From the NCBI RefSeq assembly GCF_034140825.1, contig NC_089035.1, positions 40,395,001 through 40,459,000 on the forward strand: a stretch of DNA of 64,000 nucleotides, written 5' to 3'. Source of the stretch: Oryza sativa Japonica Group. Lineage: Eukaryota; Streptophyta; Magnoliopsida; Poales; Poaceae. Below, in pieces: positions 10,752-20,297 of the stretch (the stretch's first letter is position 1; every line of letters begins with the position of its first letter). The translations under genes and the position numbers were made by a program. The notes beneath the pieces were generated by a model, which was not told where the DNA came from, did no database searches, and worked only from the letters and a program-made list of their open reading frames with translations.

Positions 10752-10819
10752 CAATCAGGCGTACCCACCATACCCCACCACGTTCACATGTCAGGGGTAT
10801 CACTCGATTTTTTGCGCCT

Positions 10820-10827
10820 ATATAAGT
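10820..10827 (+). promoter_or_regulatory. TATA box for the GRF zinc-finger gene
   Basis: CCTATATAAGTCGCC lies about 100 bp upstream of the ATG at 10926, a normal plant spacing. It implies an independent promoter for the third MULE gene. Confidence 0.65.
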
Positions 10828-10925
10828 CGCCTTAACGAGTGAGGCCTCACAATCTTTCAGAACTCAGTCACATTCAGTACTCTCTTCCCCACTTGCTTCA
10901 TTACAAATCCAACCGGCTTTCGTCA

Positions 10926-11743
10926 ATGGCTAGACGCCGGGGTGTTGAGGATCCAAACTGGCGTAGCGATCCTTGTGTATACCTACTACCACCTTGGTGC
11001 CAGCGTCCTCTCTGCCTATGCGGTGATCGATGCCAATTAATGGCTTCGAGGAATCCTGATATTCGAGGAAGGCGCTTTTTTAGGTGCCCTAACTATGACC
11101 GTGAGGTATTTTATTATCTGCATATGCTTATTCATTCCGTATGGGCAATCGCTTTATTCTTCGTAACACTACTCTATTCGGCAGACCCGCACTACGGCTT
11201 GTGCATACATCGAGTGGGTCGATACAGAAAATCCCGTTCTCGACCTAACCACTTGTTTACAAGAAGGTTGCTGGTATTTCGCATCCGAAAGTACTGAGCA
11301 ATACTTACAGAGAAAAGCGGCTTATGAACGACAATGTCGTGAACAACAGAGCGACTGGCGGGTGCTAACTACGGCACTCCCTCCATGGGAAGCCCGTCCA
11401 AGATGCAGGTGTGGTGATCGTTGTCAGGTTCTTTGTTCCATAAATCCTACAACATTGGGTCGAAGGTTCTTTGTTTGTCCAAATATTCTTGACGACGATT
11501 TCATGGTAAGAATATTTTGATTACATGAATCCTTATTTTCTCACAACATTTACTAACTTTGCTTGCTTTACATTTAATCTTTCCTCCCAGGAACCACCAA
11601 GGAGATGTCAATACAGAGAATGGATAGATACCAGAAGGGTTCTAACTCCACCTAGCCGTGTTGTGCAGCTTGAACTACCAGAGCAATACAGGGTTACTAA
11701 AGCGCGGTTTGAGAGAGGAGAGGGATCCTCACGTAGGGGTTAG
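10926..11743 (+). CDS. Double GRF-type zinc-finger protein carried by the MULE
   Basis: Three-exon model: 10926-11105, 11185-11505, 11591-11743. All GT-AG introns fall between codons, giving 654 nt and 217 aa with no stop. Two GRF fingers are visible. Finger 1: CLCGDRCQ, then GRRFFRCPNYD, then CAYIEWVD. Finger 2: CRCGDRCQ, then GRRFFVCPN, then CQYREWID. Each exon junction falls inside a finger, so the introns split both repeats at the same place, which suggests duplication of an exon pair. GRF fingers bind single-stranded nucleic acid in topoisomerase III, APE2 and NEIL3; plant copies often occur in transposon-linked proteins. The C-terminus is basic. It lies entirely inside the MULE and, unlike its two neighbours, is uninterrupted. 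Function in transposition is unknown. Confidence 0.82.
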
Positions 11744-12177
11744 CTATTATCGGACAACTTAGCATATTGAAATTTCTACTGTCATGCTTCCTTGTCCCAT
11801 TACTATATCGTCGTTGTGTTCAACTATTGCACTACCTCCCTCCTAGTTCGAATCTAATATCATCTATGTAACCGCAATGGAAATAGTTGTATCATGTTCA
11901 AATTGTACTACTATTTCTTCATGTTACATAATTCTCCTTGTTTAAGTCCATATAATGTTTCTATGACCCAGACTGCGATAGGCCTATATAAATTATCTGA
12001 GTACTAATACATCGAATAAGGTACAAAATAATACCTCACTTAACATATGAAATTGCGCAACAACCAACTTCAATACATTTTTATAACAATATTAACAAGT
12101 TTTACCAATAAATACTTCTTTATTTATTATTAACATAACATAGAAATATCTTTTGGCCGTACTTTTTTCATTTGGGT
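11744..12177. other. AT-rich 3' region of the GRF gene inside the MULE
   Basis: No coding potential. Contains the presumed 3' UTR and AT-rich filler before the right terminal region. Confidence 0.5.
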
Positions 12178-12435
12178 CCCTTGTCGCTCTCTATTGGGGC
12201 GGCAAGGGACCCAGATGAAAAAATTACGGCCGCAAGCTCTTTATGGGCGGCCAAAATTGCAATTAGCCCCTTGCCGCCCTAGGGTCTAATCGCAATTTTG
12301 GCCGACGGCGGCAGACGGCGTGGTCGACCCACCGTCTGCCACGTCAGCTTGCCGCCCACCATTGGGGCGGCAGGGGCTATTTCTGCAATTTTTTTGGTCG
12401 ATAGATTATTTCTGTAAATATTAAAAAAAAAATTC
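12178..12435. repeat. Right terminal region of the MULE
   Basis: It mirrors the left end. Inverted motifs with GGGCGGCAAG lie at 12178-12208 and 12348-12376, with a half-site at 12267-12283. The TIR proper occupies about 12335-12435 and ends AAAAATTC against the target duplication. Confidence 0.8.
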
Positions 12436-12605
12436 GCCCGCCAGCCGAGTGCTCTGGAGCGAGACGATACTCGACGGAGACGACGACGGCCCAGTAGTGA
12501 TTCTTCATATTGGGCTTTATACTGGGCCCAGTAGCTTTTAGCCTTCTTCCCACCGCATTGGCGCCGAAAACCCCCCCAACCAGCGAAAGAGGCGGACACA
12601 CGGCG

Positions 12606-15600
12606 ATGGCGGCGGCGGCGGCGGGGGAGGAGGCGGAGAGCTCTGCCGCCGGCGAGCAGCGGCGCATGCCCTTCGCTCGTGGCGGGCCCGTGTTCGTCCC
12701 CTTCATGGTCGGACCCGTCTCCACGGTCCCCGAGTTCATGTCCTCCGCGCTCCACGAGCTGCAGGTTCGAATCCCCTTGAGCACACCGCCAAACCCTAGC
12801 TCTTCAATCCGTGCCCTTGCTTTGGTGTAATCGCGTTCTGTGTTACTTTGCGAGCAGTCGCTGAAAGATGAATTGGGCGATCCTGGTGATGAATTCGACG
12901 AAGAGCTCTGGTAAGCCCCCCAAATTCCGCCGTATCAGGTGGAGAAATCCCCCAGTGTCTGTCATGTTGTTCATATGCTTATTCGTGTTCTGGTTTGTAC
13001 ATTTTGTGGATTCTGCAGCGTAGATGAGTTGAGGGTCCTCTCAGAGGAGGAGCTGGTGGAGCGCGCTCTCCGGGAGGCTATGGAGGTGACCGTTCCTATC
13101 GAGCTTATGCTAATGTGCTTAATTGTAGTTCTAGTTTTGTGAACAATATTTTGATGTGATGTCTCTGTTATTTGGTGTTTTTAGGAGGGCTGGGATTCCA
13201 CTGCTTTGTCACAGCTGGAGGATCAGAGGATTGATGGAGGGTAAGCTATTTTTGCTTGATTGGTGCTTCTTTTATGCGAGTTGGAATTAGATGCAACACG
13301 GACGGTTAATTGTTGGATAGCGTCATTCCATGCCAACTCATAAAGAAAGTTCTATTGTGAATTGGTAGCATGGAACAGCGGTTTGCACTTTATGCACCAA
13401 ATCATCTCTTTTCAATTTTTATGGCTTGTAGCTGAATTCCTGGCATCTAAATTTTCTTTTCATATTATTATATTTAATATTCATGTCTTATGTGGCTCAC
13501 AAAATGATAGGGTCTGATGTTCTTTCGAACTATCACATGCAGAATGTCAGCTAGTTCCACCTTTGGAAATGGTGCTATCACATCAAGCTCATCAGGTGAG
13601 AGAGAGACTTCCAGATCACCTACTGAGGATACGGCAAGCATACCACATGTGCATGGAAACAACGGTAAAACAAGAGGGGTAAAAGGGGAAACTAGAGGCA
13701 GGAAGCGAAAAAATGTCACTCCGACCTTAAATTCGTCAGTTGAAACGGAGATACCTGGACCATCTGTTGACACGGCAGTTGTACCATACGTACCACAACA
13801 AGGCATCGAAGGGAAAACAGGTGGCATGAAGGGGAAATCCAGAGGAAGAATGAAAAAAGGTGGAAATACCACTTCAAATTCATTAGGCGAGAATCTGGAA
13901 GTTGTTTCACATGAGTCTGTACCACCTGTCGAGGATCTGGAAGTTGTTTCACATGATGCTGCAGGCGCAGATGGAGATACAAAATGCGGAAAGGGCAAAA
14001 AGAGAGGCAGGCATTTTGATAGAGAAGTTCGAGCACATATTTTACAAGTATGCCTTACCCTAATGTTGCATCTCTGCTTAATTGCATGCATTTTCTGATG
14101 AATTTATCTTGTATAGTAGTTTTCTCTAAAAAAATATATATACATATTTCCCTCTTCTTCTTGCATCTATTGTTAATCTCTGGAAAATCTGACCATGGTT
14201 TTGCGTCATCATATGTTGTGGCATGGCTATAACTAGGGGAGCTATCTTACTAAAGCAGTGAAGATGGCAGAAATTAAGGCCAAACAAGAGGAAGACAAAC
14301 ATGCAGCCAGCTTGCACTCATTCAGGTAAAACAGTTAACTTTGTGGGCATGTATTTATTTGACCTTGATTTGTGGGTATGTATTGTTAGTAATTCCATTT
14401 TCTGATTGTGCCATAAGCTCATAGATATATATTATTTAATTTTCTACCGAATGGGATGGTGTTATCACAGCTTTGCTGAAGAGCTGTGGAATTTCTGTTG
14501 ATAAGTAATTTGAACTTTTACTGATGGGCTGTGGCAAATAACAGTGTAAAAGTAATGTAAATCGTTCTTTGTGGTTCAGATGATAGCAGGATGCAGCCCA
14601 GTTTGGCTAGATTCATGTTTCAGTAAAAAATTGGTACTTCTGTGCTGGCTGAACTAACTAGGTATAGAAATTTACCTCCCCTTAATACTGGATTTTGATT
14701 AGCCCATACATTTACTCATGTATCCTATTTATTAGCCCATTTATGTAAATCATATATGGTATGCCCGGTAGGAATAGTTTGCTTCCTTTTTATAACTGAG
14801 CCACTAGAGAATAAGATAAGTATAAAATACAGCTGTCCAGGCTATGCACTTATGGCCATAACTAGATGATTTGATTTTATCTGTTATATTGTTTTCATTA
14901 CAGCCTTCTATAAACATATTTTTTTGAACGCAGTGGTGATTCTGTGTTGGCCAAAGTTTCTAAGCCATCAGCTGAGAAAGTTGATGTTGCAAAATCTCTT
15001 AGGTACATCAGCACAACTTGGAAGGTTTGCATTAAAAACTATAGCCTATTTCATTTGCTCTTTTACACAAGTGGCTCATTTGTCTCAAATTTCACACTAA
15101 CCATTTTTGTTATCCCAGAACAAAACTTTCAAACCTGGGGAGCACAGACCTGTAGTCTATCCAGAAGTACTTCTGTGTGTGGAAGTTTATGAGAAGAGAT
15201 ATGGCTCTGTGAAAGTAATGACTTATATACATATATTTTTTGGTATACTTATTTGTAGGGTGAAATATGTGGGGAATAAATTTTTTGGTGATCTCCTTTC
15301 CTTGCAGAGCCAGGAATTTCTAGTGTTGGGAAGCCAGCTCCTTACAGATCTTAGAGACAATATTTACTGTTTCAAAGACAAGCTGATGAATGTGGCAAAG
15401 CAACACGTTCATTCTGGTTATTTTCTTATTGAGGTATGCATCTGTGAACAGAAATTTGCTGTGTGTTCTTAAAGAATTGCAACTGTATTAATCAACGCTC
15501 TCTATTGTCAGGACACATTCTATAATGACACAAGGCGTTCTACTGTTGATTATAGTAAACCTATACTTGACTGGATTAAAAATTCCAGAAATGAGGCGGA

Positions 15601-16285
15601 AGAGAAGTGGGATGCCATTACTTCTGGTGTGCTGAAGAAACGACAAAAGGATTTACTGATGGGTTTGAATGTTTCAAATGTTCCTGATTTTAAATCTGCA
15701 AAAATGGAAAAGACTCGCTTTTCTGATCTGAACTTCCGTCTCGGTGCTGGGTACCTCTACTGTCATCAGGTTCTTATCTATTCTCCTTATGCCTTTATTG
15801 TTGTGATGTTTCTGCATCACTTTTTTTGTGGAAATCAAATCGTCATTTAGTCACAATCAAACCTTGTGTTGTTTGTTATCTATGTTTTGTGATGAAATCT
15901 AAAATCGATTAACTTGAAGCTGTAGTAATGTATGATGGTTGAGGTAGAGATCTACAACCCTTTCCCCCATGTTTCTGACAATACCCTGCACATACGTTTT
16001 CAGGGAAACTGCAAACACATGATTGTGATCAGGGACATGAGGTTGATCCACCCGGAGGACACACAGAACCAAGCGGAATACCCTCTCATGACATTCCAGA
16101 TGCAGAGGCGGCTACAGAAGTGTTCGGTGTGCCAGATCTTCCATGCCACGAAGATGACGGTGGACGACAAGTGGACTCTGAACAATCCCTGTTATTTCTG
16201 CGACAAATGCTACTACCTCCTCCACTACAAAGAGGACAACTCACTACTTTATCACCATACTGTATATGATTACCTCCAGGAGTAA
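12606..16285 (+). CDS. SRD2: snRNA-activating protein complex subunit 3 (SNAP50/SRD2 homologue)
   Basis: Eleven exons: 12606-12764, 12858-12910, 13019-13085, 13185-13240, 13543-14047, 14237-14325, 14934-15024, 15119-15214, 15308-15433, 15512-15769, 16004-16285. These sum to 1782 nt (593 aa) with every GT-AG junction in phase. The C-terminal half matches SNAPC3: FKPGEHRPVVYPEVLLCVEVY, FLIEDTFYNDTR, LGAGYLYCHQGNCKHMIVIR and a Cys-rich end (KCSVCQIFH, CYFCDKCYYLLHY) that forms the zinc-binding region. The family member, SRD2 in Arabidopsis, binds the upstream sequence element of snRNA promoters and is needed for snRNA transcription in the nucleus. The middle (exon 5) is Ser/Lys-rich and carries three diverged basic repeats of the form KG-x-x-RGR. 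The MULE right end lies only 170 bp upstream of the ATG. Confidence 0.9.
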
Positions 16286-16407
16286 AGTACTCTTCGATGC
16301 AAGTATATTTTATCTGTTGCATGTAGCCCGGATCACAGGTGCATCTTTCGATTTGTTGTCCGTAAACTGGGCAGTTTTGGAGCAACAGAGGTATTCTTCG
16401 TGTCTAT

Positions 16408-16633
16408 GGGCCTGTTTGGGGAGCTTAAGATTCTGAGAATGAGCTGCTGAGAAGCTAGCTAGTGAGAATCTGGAGAAGCTGGGTCCCAGCTTCTAGCTTC
16501 TAGTTCATTTTTCAGATTCTACAACTACAGATTCTCAAAATCTAGATTAAAAGATGAACTGTTTGGGGGAGCTTCTGGCAACTGAAGATTCTAGGAGAAG
16601 CTGCAGCTGCTAAAAGCTCCCCCAAACAGGACC
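16408..16633. mobile_element. MITE (GGGCCTGTTTGG type)
   Basis: The 226-bp element has inverted ends GGGCCTGTTTGGGGAGCTT and GGTCCTGTTTGGGGGAGCTT and is flanked by TAT on both sides. Tourist (PIF/Harbinger)-like or hAT-like; it lies just 3' of the SRD2 gene. Confidence 0.7.
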
Positions 16634-16677
16634 TATACTTCATCCACAAAATCATCTCCCATTTGCAGTCCCATCTG

Positions 16678-16889
16678 CTTTCTCTGTTTCATATTACATG
16701 TACCTTTGACTTTTTAAGTTTGATCAAATTTATAAATAAATTCAGCAATATCTAATACATTAAATTAGTTTTATCAAATCTAATATTCAATATGTTACAA
16801 TAATACGTTTGTTTTGTGTTGAAAATACTATGATATTTTTTATATACTTAATCAAAGTAACTCGTAAAATGAATATGAAACAGAGAGGG
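16678..16889. mobile_element. Degenerate Stowaway-like MITE
   Basis: Inverted ends CTCTCTGTTTCATATTAC and its near complement near 16870-16889 resemble the CTCCCTCCGTTTCA family of grasses. The interior is AT-rich and non-coding. Confidence 0.5.
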
Positions 16890-17280
16890 CAGAATACAAG
16901 AATTACATAAGTGACGCATGATTTTCTAGAACAGTTTCTATAAGAAAACATTGTGTTCTTCAACAAAACACGAAGCTAGAGGCACGTGAAAGCTCAGGAA
17001 AGTCATGCCCATCCTGGGATACATCTTCCTCGTTGGGCCTAGAAGAAGGCAGTCCACTAGAAAATACTAGACCTATAGTAGTTGGCACGGGCCAATTTTG
17101 TTTTCCCTTAAAAAAATTGAGGAAAAATAGAAGAGAAATGAGAAATGGAATGGACTAGCAGTTGTTGGGCCAGGGCTAATGGAGCGGAGGCCACATGTGG
17201 CAACGAGAGGCCGTGGAGCGCCGCGCCTTATCCTCCCGCCTTTTCACGTCCCGCCACGCCGACCGCGCCATGGGCCACCA
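16890..17280. other. Promoter region of the DUF2358 gene
   Basis: No other gene seen. It becomes GC-rich after about 17160. No clear TATA box; a TATA-less promoter is common for plastid housekeeping genes. Confidence 0.35.
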
Positions 17281-19302
17281 ATGGCCACCGCCACCGCCAC
17301 CGCCGCCGCTCTCTTCTCCTCCCGCACCCTTTCCCCCTCCTCCTCCCCCCGGCGACGGCGACGGCGAGGCATCCCCGCCGCCGTCACCGGCTTCCTCTCC
17401 CGCCGCCATGCTCCCGCGCTCCAACGCCGCCTCGCCCCCCTGCACGGTGAAGATCTCATCTCACCAATGCGATCTCGCCGTGCGGTCCAGCTCGCACGTA
17501 CGTGATCTAATTAACTCCCGGCTCTGTGCGTGATTGCAGTTGTGGATGATTCCAAGGAGGTAGAGACGGCTGCCGGAGATGGTGCGGAGGAGAGGTCGCA
17601 GACGGACAAGCTGGTGGACGGGATGGACTTCGGGGAGCTCTGCAACGACTTCGAGTGCATAAGCAGCCCCTACGTGGAGGCCACCGCGAGGCAGCTCGCC
17701 CGCGACATCCTCGACCTCCGCGACGACAACCGCGCCTTCACCTGCTACGCCGTCTCCGTCAAATACAAGGTGTGCGCATCACCCTTGTACCACCAATTAC
17801 CACTTTACTGCTACTCCGTACTATGTGTTATCAGTAATTCAGACATTAATTTGGTACCAATCTCGCACCAATGCTTTGCATCTCCTTTCAAGTTAATCTA
17901 GCAAACATGTAAGCTACGAGTCTGATATGATCATGGGATTCCATGAACTGTGGCAAACACTATCTGTAGTTTTTTTTTTAACAGTACTATCTGTTTTTTT
18001 TTTCTTGGAAGGGAAAAATAGAGCTATGCCATTTCAATCAGCGAGTAACGCTTTTGCGTATTCGCTCCGAAGGTTTAGCAACACCAACAAGAATAGTTTC
18101 AGGCACAGAGTAGACCCCGAGAAGCTCTTGCAAAAGCTCTATGAACCAACACAAAATACTGCTGTTAGCTGATGAATGTTTTTTTTCCCCGAGGAAATCT
18201 GATGAATGTTTAAGTAGGTAACATGCCTCCATTTTCAGAAGTTTTAGCCAGGCTGATGCTGATTTTATATTAAGAAGAATAGCAACGAAAGTACCACTCA
18301 AACAACAGCAAGAAACAAACTACTGAACTAGTGACAGATTAGGATGTCCAGATGCAGATACAATAACTGATGAGCTACTTGACATCACCTTGTGGTTTCG
18401 TGCCTTTCTTTTTTTTTCAGGACCCGGTCAGAACATTTGTTGGACGGGAGAAGTACAAGAGGCCATTGTGGATCACCAAGGCACTCGAAAACCCTACAGT
18501 GGTAAGGATTGCTGCAATTCTATACCATATCCATGAAGTTAGAACTCTGTTGTAAGATATCTAACCCAAACAAGTTGCATAACATACTGTCCAAAAGAAA
18601 AAGGACTTTGTCAGTTCAAATTCAAACAAAGAATGCCTCTCTCCTTATTTCACATTGGCATGCTCATGAGTTTGGATTGATTCCAGTCTGACTATCTAAT
18701 CAGCATTCGTGTTATTGCGTCAGACAGTCCAGGAAATGTCAATGCAATCGACAAGCAACCTGACCATCAAATGGACATTCAGAGGCAAACCTAAGAATCC
18801 AATCTTCGCAACCATCGGAGGAGACCTGATCGTCTCTGTTACCTCACAGTTCGTATTGAACCAGATTAGCGGCCAAGTGCTCGAACAGGTCGACTCATGG
18901 GACCTCTCTGCCTCGTCTCCTCCTGCCCAGGCCTACTTTTGGTTGTCCAGGAGGGCCTTCTCCACTGTTGAAGCCGGAAAGGACACAATCGAAGCTGCAA
19001 AGGGTACAGCATCTCGGCTATCATCAAAGAAAGATGAGAACTTGGAGGTTTATCCAGATCCCTCAGGGGATCCTACTAAGGTACATGAATCATACATTGC
19101 AAAAATTGATGTCACTTTATATAAACCCACCCACTTATCTGTAGCTATCCAGTGATAGTGTTTTCAACTTTTTGAGCTTTTGTGTTCAATATTGCAGTTC
19201 TTCCAAAGGCCGGATGATGGATTGAACCAAGATGTGTACCAGATTGCGCTTTTCCTGGCCGTTCTCTACTTCATTGTACAGTTTTTGAGAACGACTCTGT
19301 GA
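17281..19302 (+). CDS. Plastid-targeted DUF2358 protein
   Basis: Five exons: 17281-17446, 17540-17769, 18421-18501, 18724-19080, 19198-19302. These total 939 nt (312 aa) and all junctions are in phase. I chose the ATG at 17281 because it starts a typical transit peptide (MATATATAAALFSSRTLSPS, then Arg-rich) and joins exon 2 correctly. The DUF2358 core, a nuclear-transport-factor-2-like fold in related families, runs from about residue 75 (GELCNDFECISSPYVEATAR) through YKDPVRTFVGREKYK to DLSASSPPAQAYFWLSRRAF. The C-terminus (LFLAVLYFIVQFL) is one membrane span, so the protein is probably tail-anchored in a plastid membrane. No biochemical function is established for this family. The intron at 17770-18420 is the longest and holds no recognisable element. 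Confidence 0.85.
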
Positions 19303-19645
19303 TTGTACTAGCTCCCACAGTCCCAACTCAACCTGATACTCTGGCCTGATTCTCCAGGTCAAGCTTTTGTGTATCAGTGTATGCATATATGTGTGTGTAT
19401 CTATTTCTAACGAAATCCTATCAGCGGCATGATCGACAGTTGATTCAGCATCTGGCTGGCCGGGGTTTTCAGATGTTCCAACTGTTAAGTGGTTCGTGTT
19501 TGCATGCATGTATGCCAGATTGCGCTTCCTTTTTTTTTTGGAAACAAAAGAGGAATAACGTTTGGTCAAAAAAAAAAAAGAGGAATAACGGAGCTGGCTA
19601 TCTTTGTATTAAGAATAAGGGGTACAAGAAACACCATGAGATGAC

Positions 19646-19838
19646 GGGCCTATTCACTTTGATAAAAAAAAAACCTTACCAAATTTTGGCATTGCGAAAA
19701 TTTTGGTAACTTGCCAAAATTTTGGCAGGATTTTTTATATAGTTACCAAAATTTAGCTACAAACTAAATGTAGCCATTTTTTTGGCAACTTTATTAAAAC
19801 TTGGTAAGGTTGAAAATGACATTAAAGTGAACAGGCCC
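19646..19838. mobile_element. MITE of the GGGCCTATTCACTTTGAT family
   Basis: A 193-bp element with inverted ends GGGCCTATTCACTTTGAT and GGGCCTGTTCACTTTAAT, flanked by GAC on both sides. The interior contains repeated CCAAAATTTTGG palindromes, also seen at 42327-42555. Confidence 0.75.
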
Positions 19839-20297
19839 GACAAGTCTGATTTAGGATTCAAAACCAGGACCCAGGTTGACTGGGCGAACACCCTCGCACC
19901 ATGTCACCTGAGCTATACTTTGAACTATTCACGGTTCCCTTGCATGAAGAATATGTTTTTTTTTACACCACCCATTTTCAAGTTCTGAAAGAAAATTTAA
20001 TTATAATTTACATTCGGAAAATCATTTGCATGTTGTCATAACTCAAAATCCAAAAACATCTCTGCAGCTTAAACAACCACCTTATCCAGTTAAACTGATC
20101 GTCTTATACATATATGTTGAAAATTGTACGAACAAATGTGTTCCTTTTTTTCCCCCTTATTACAACTTGCAAGAACCACCACACACCACCCAAACCCATT
20201 TTCAAGTTCTGAAAGCAAATCTATAATTTAAAGGGAGAAACTGGTGCTGCGCACAAACACACGAGCTCCAAACCGCAAAGATGCAAATGTTGTCAGC

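Larger units (their letters stand above)
5011..12435 (+). mobile_element. Three-gene Mutator-like element (MULE), 7425 bp
   Basis: The element ends GAATTTTTTT and its complement are inverted repeats, alignable for about 100 bp (to ACGTGGCA) and then diverging. It is flanked by a perfect 10-bp direct repeat GCCCGCCAGC (5001-5010, 12436-12445), in the 8-11 bp range typical of Mutator elements. Contents on the plus strand: a mudrA-type transposase (5684-8413), a plant-mobile-domain gene (8762-10506) and a double GRF zinc-finger gene (10926-11743). Each end carries three copies of a CTTGCCGCCC/GGGCGGCAAG inverted motif. The transposase is broken by three in-frame TAG codons, so this copy is probably immobile unless helped in trans. 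The exact target duplication argues against great age. Confidence 0.92.
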
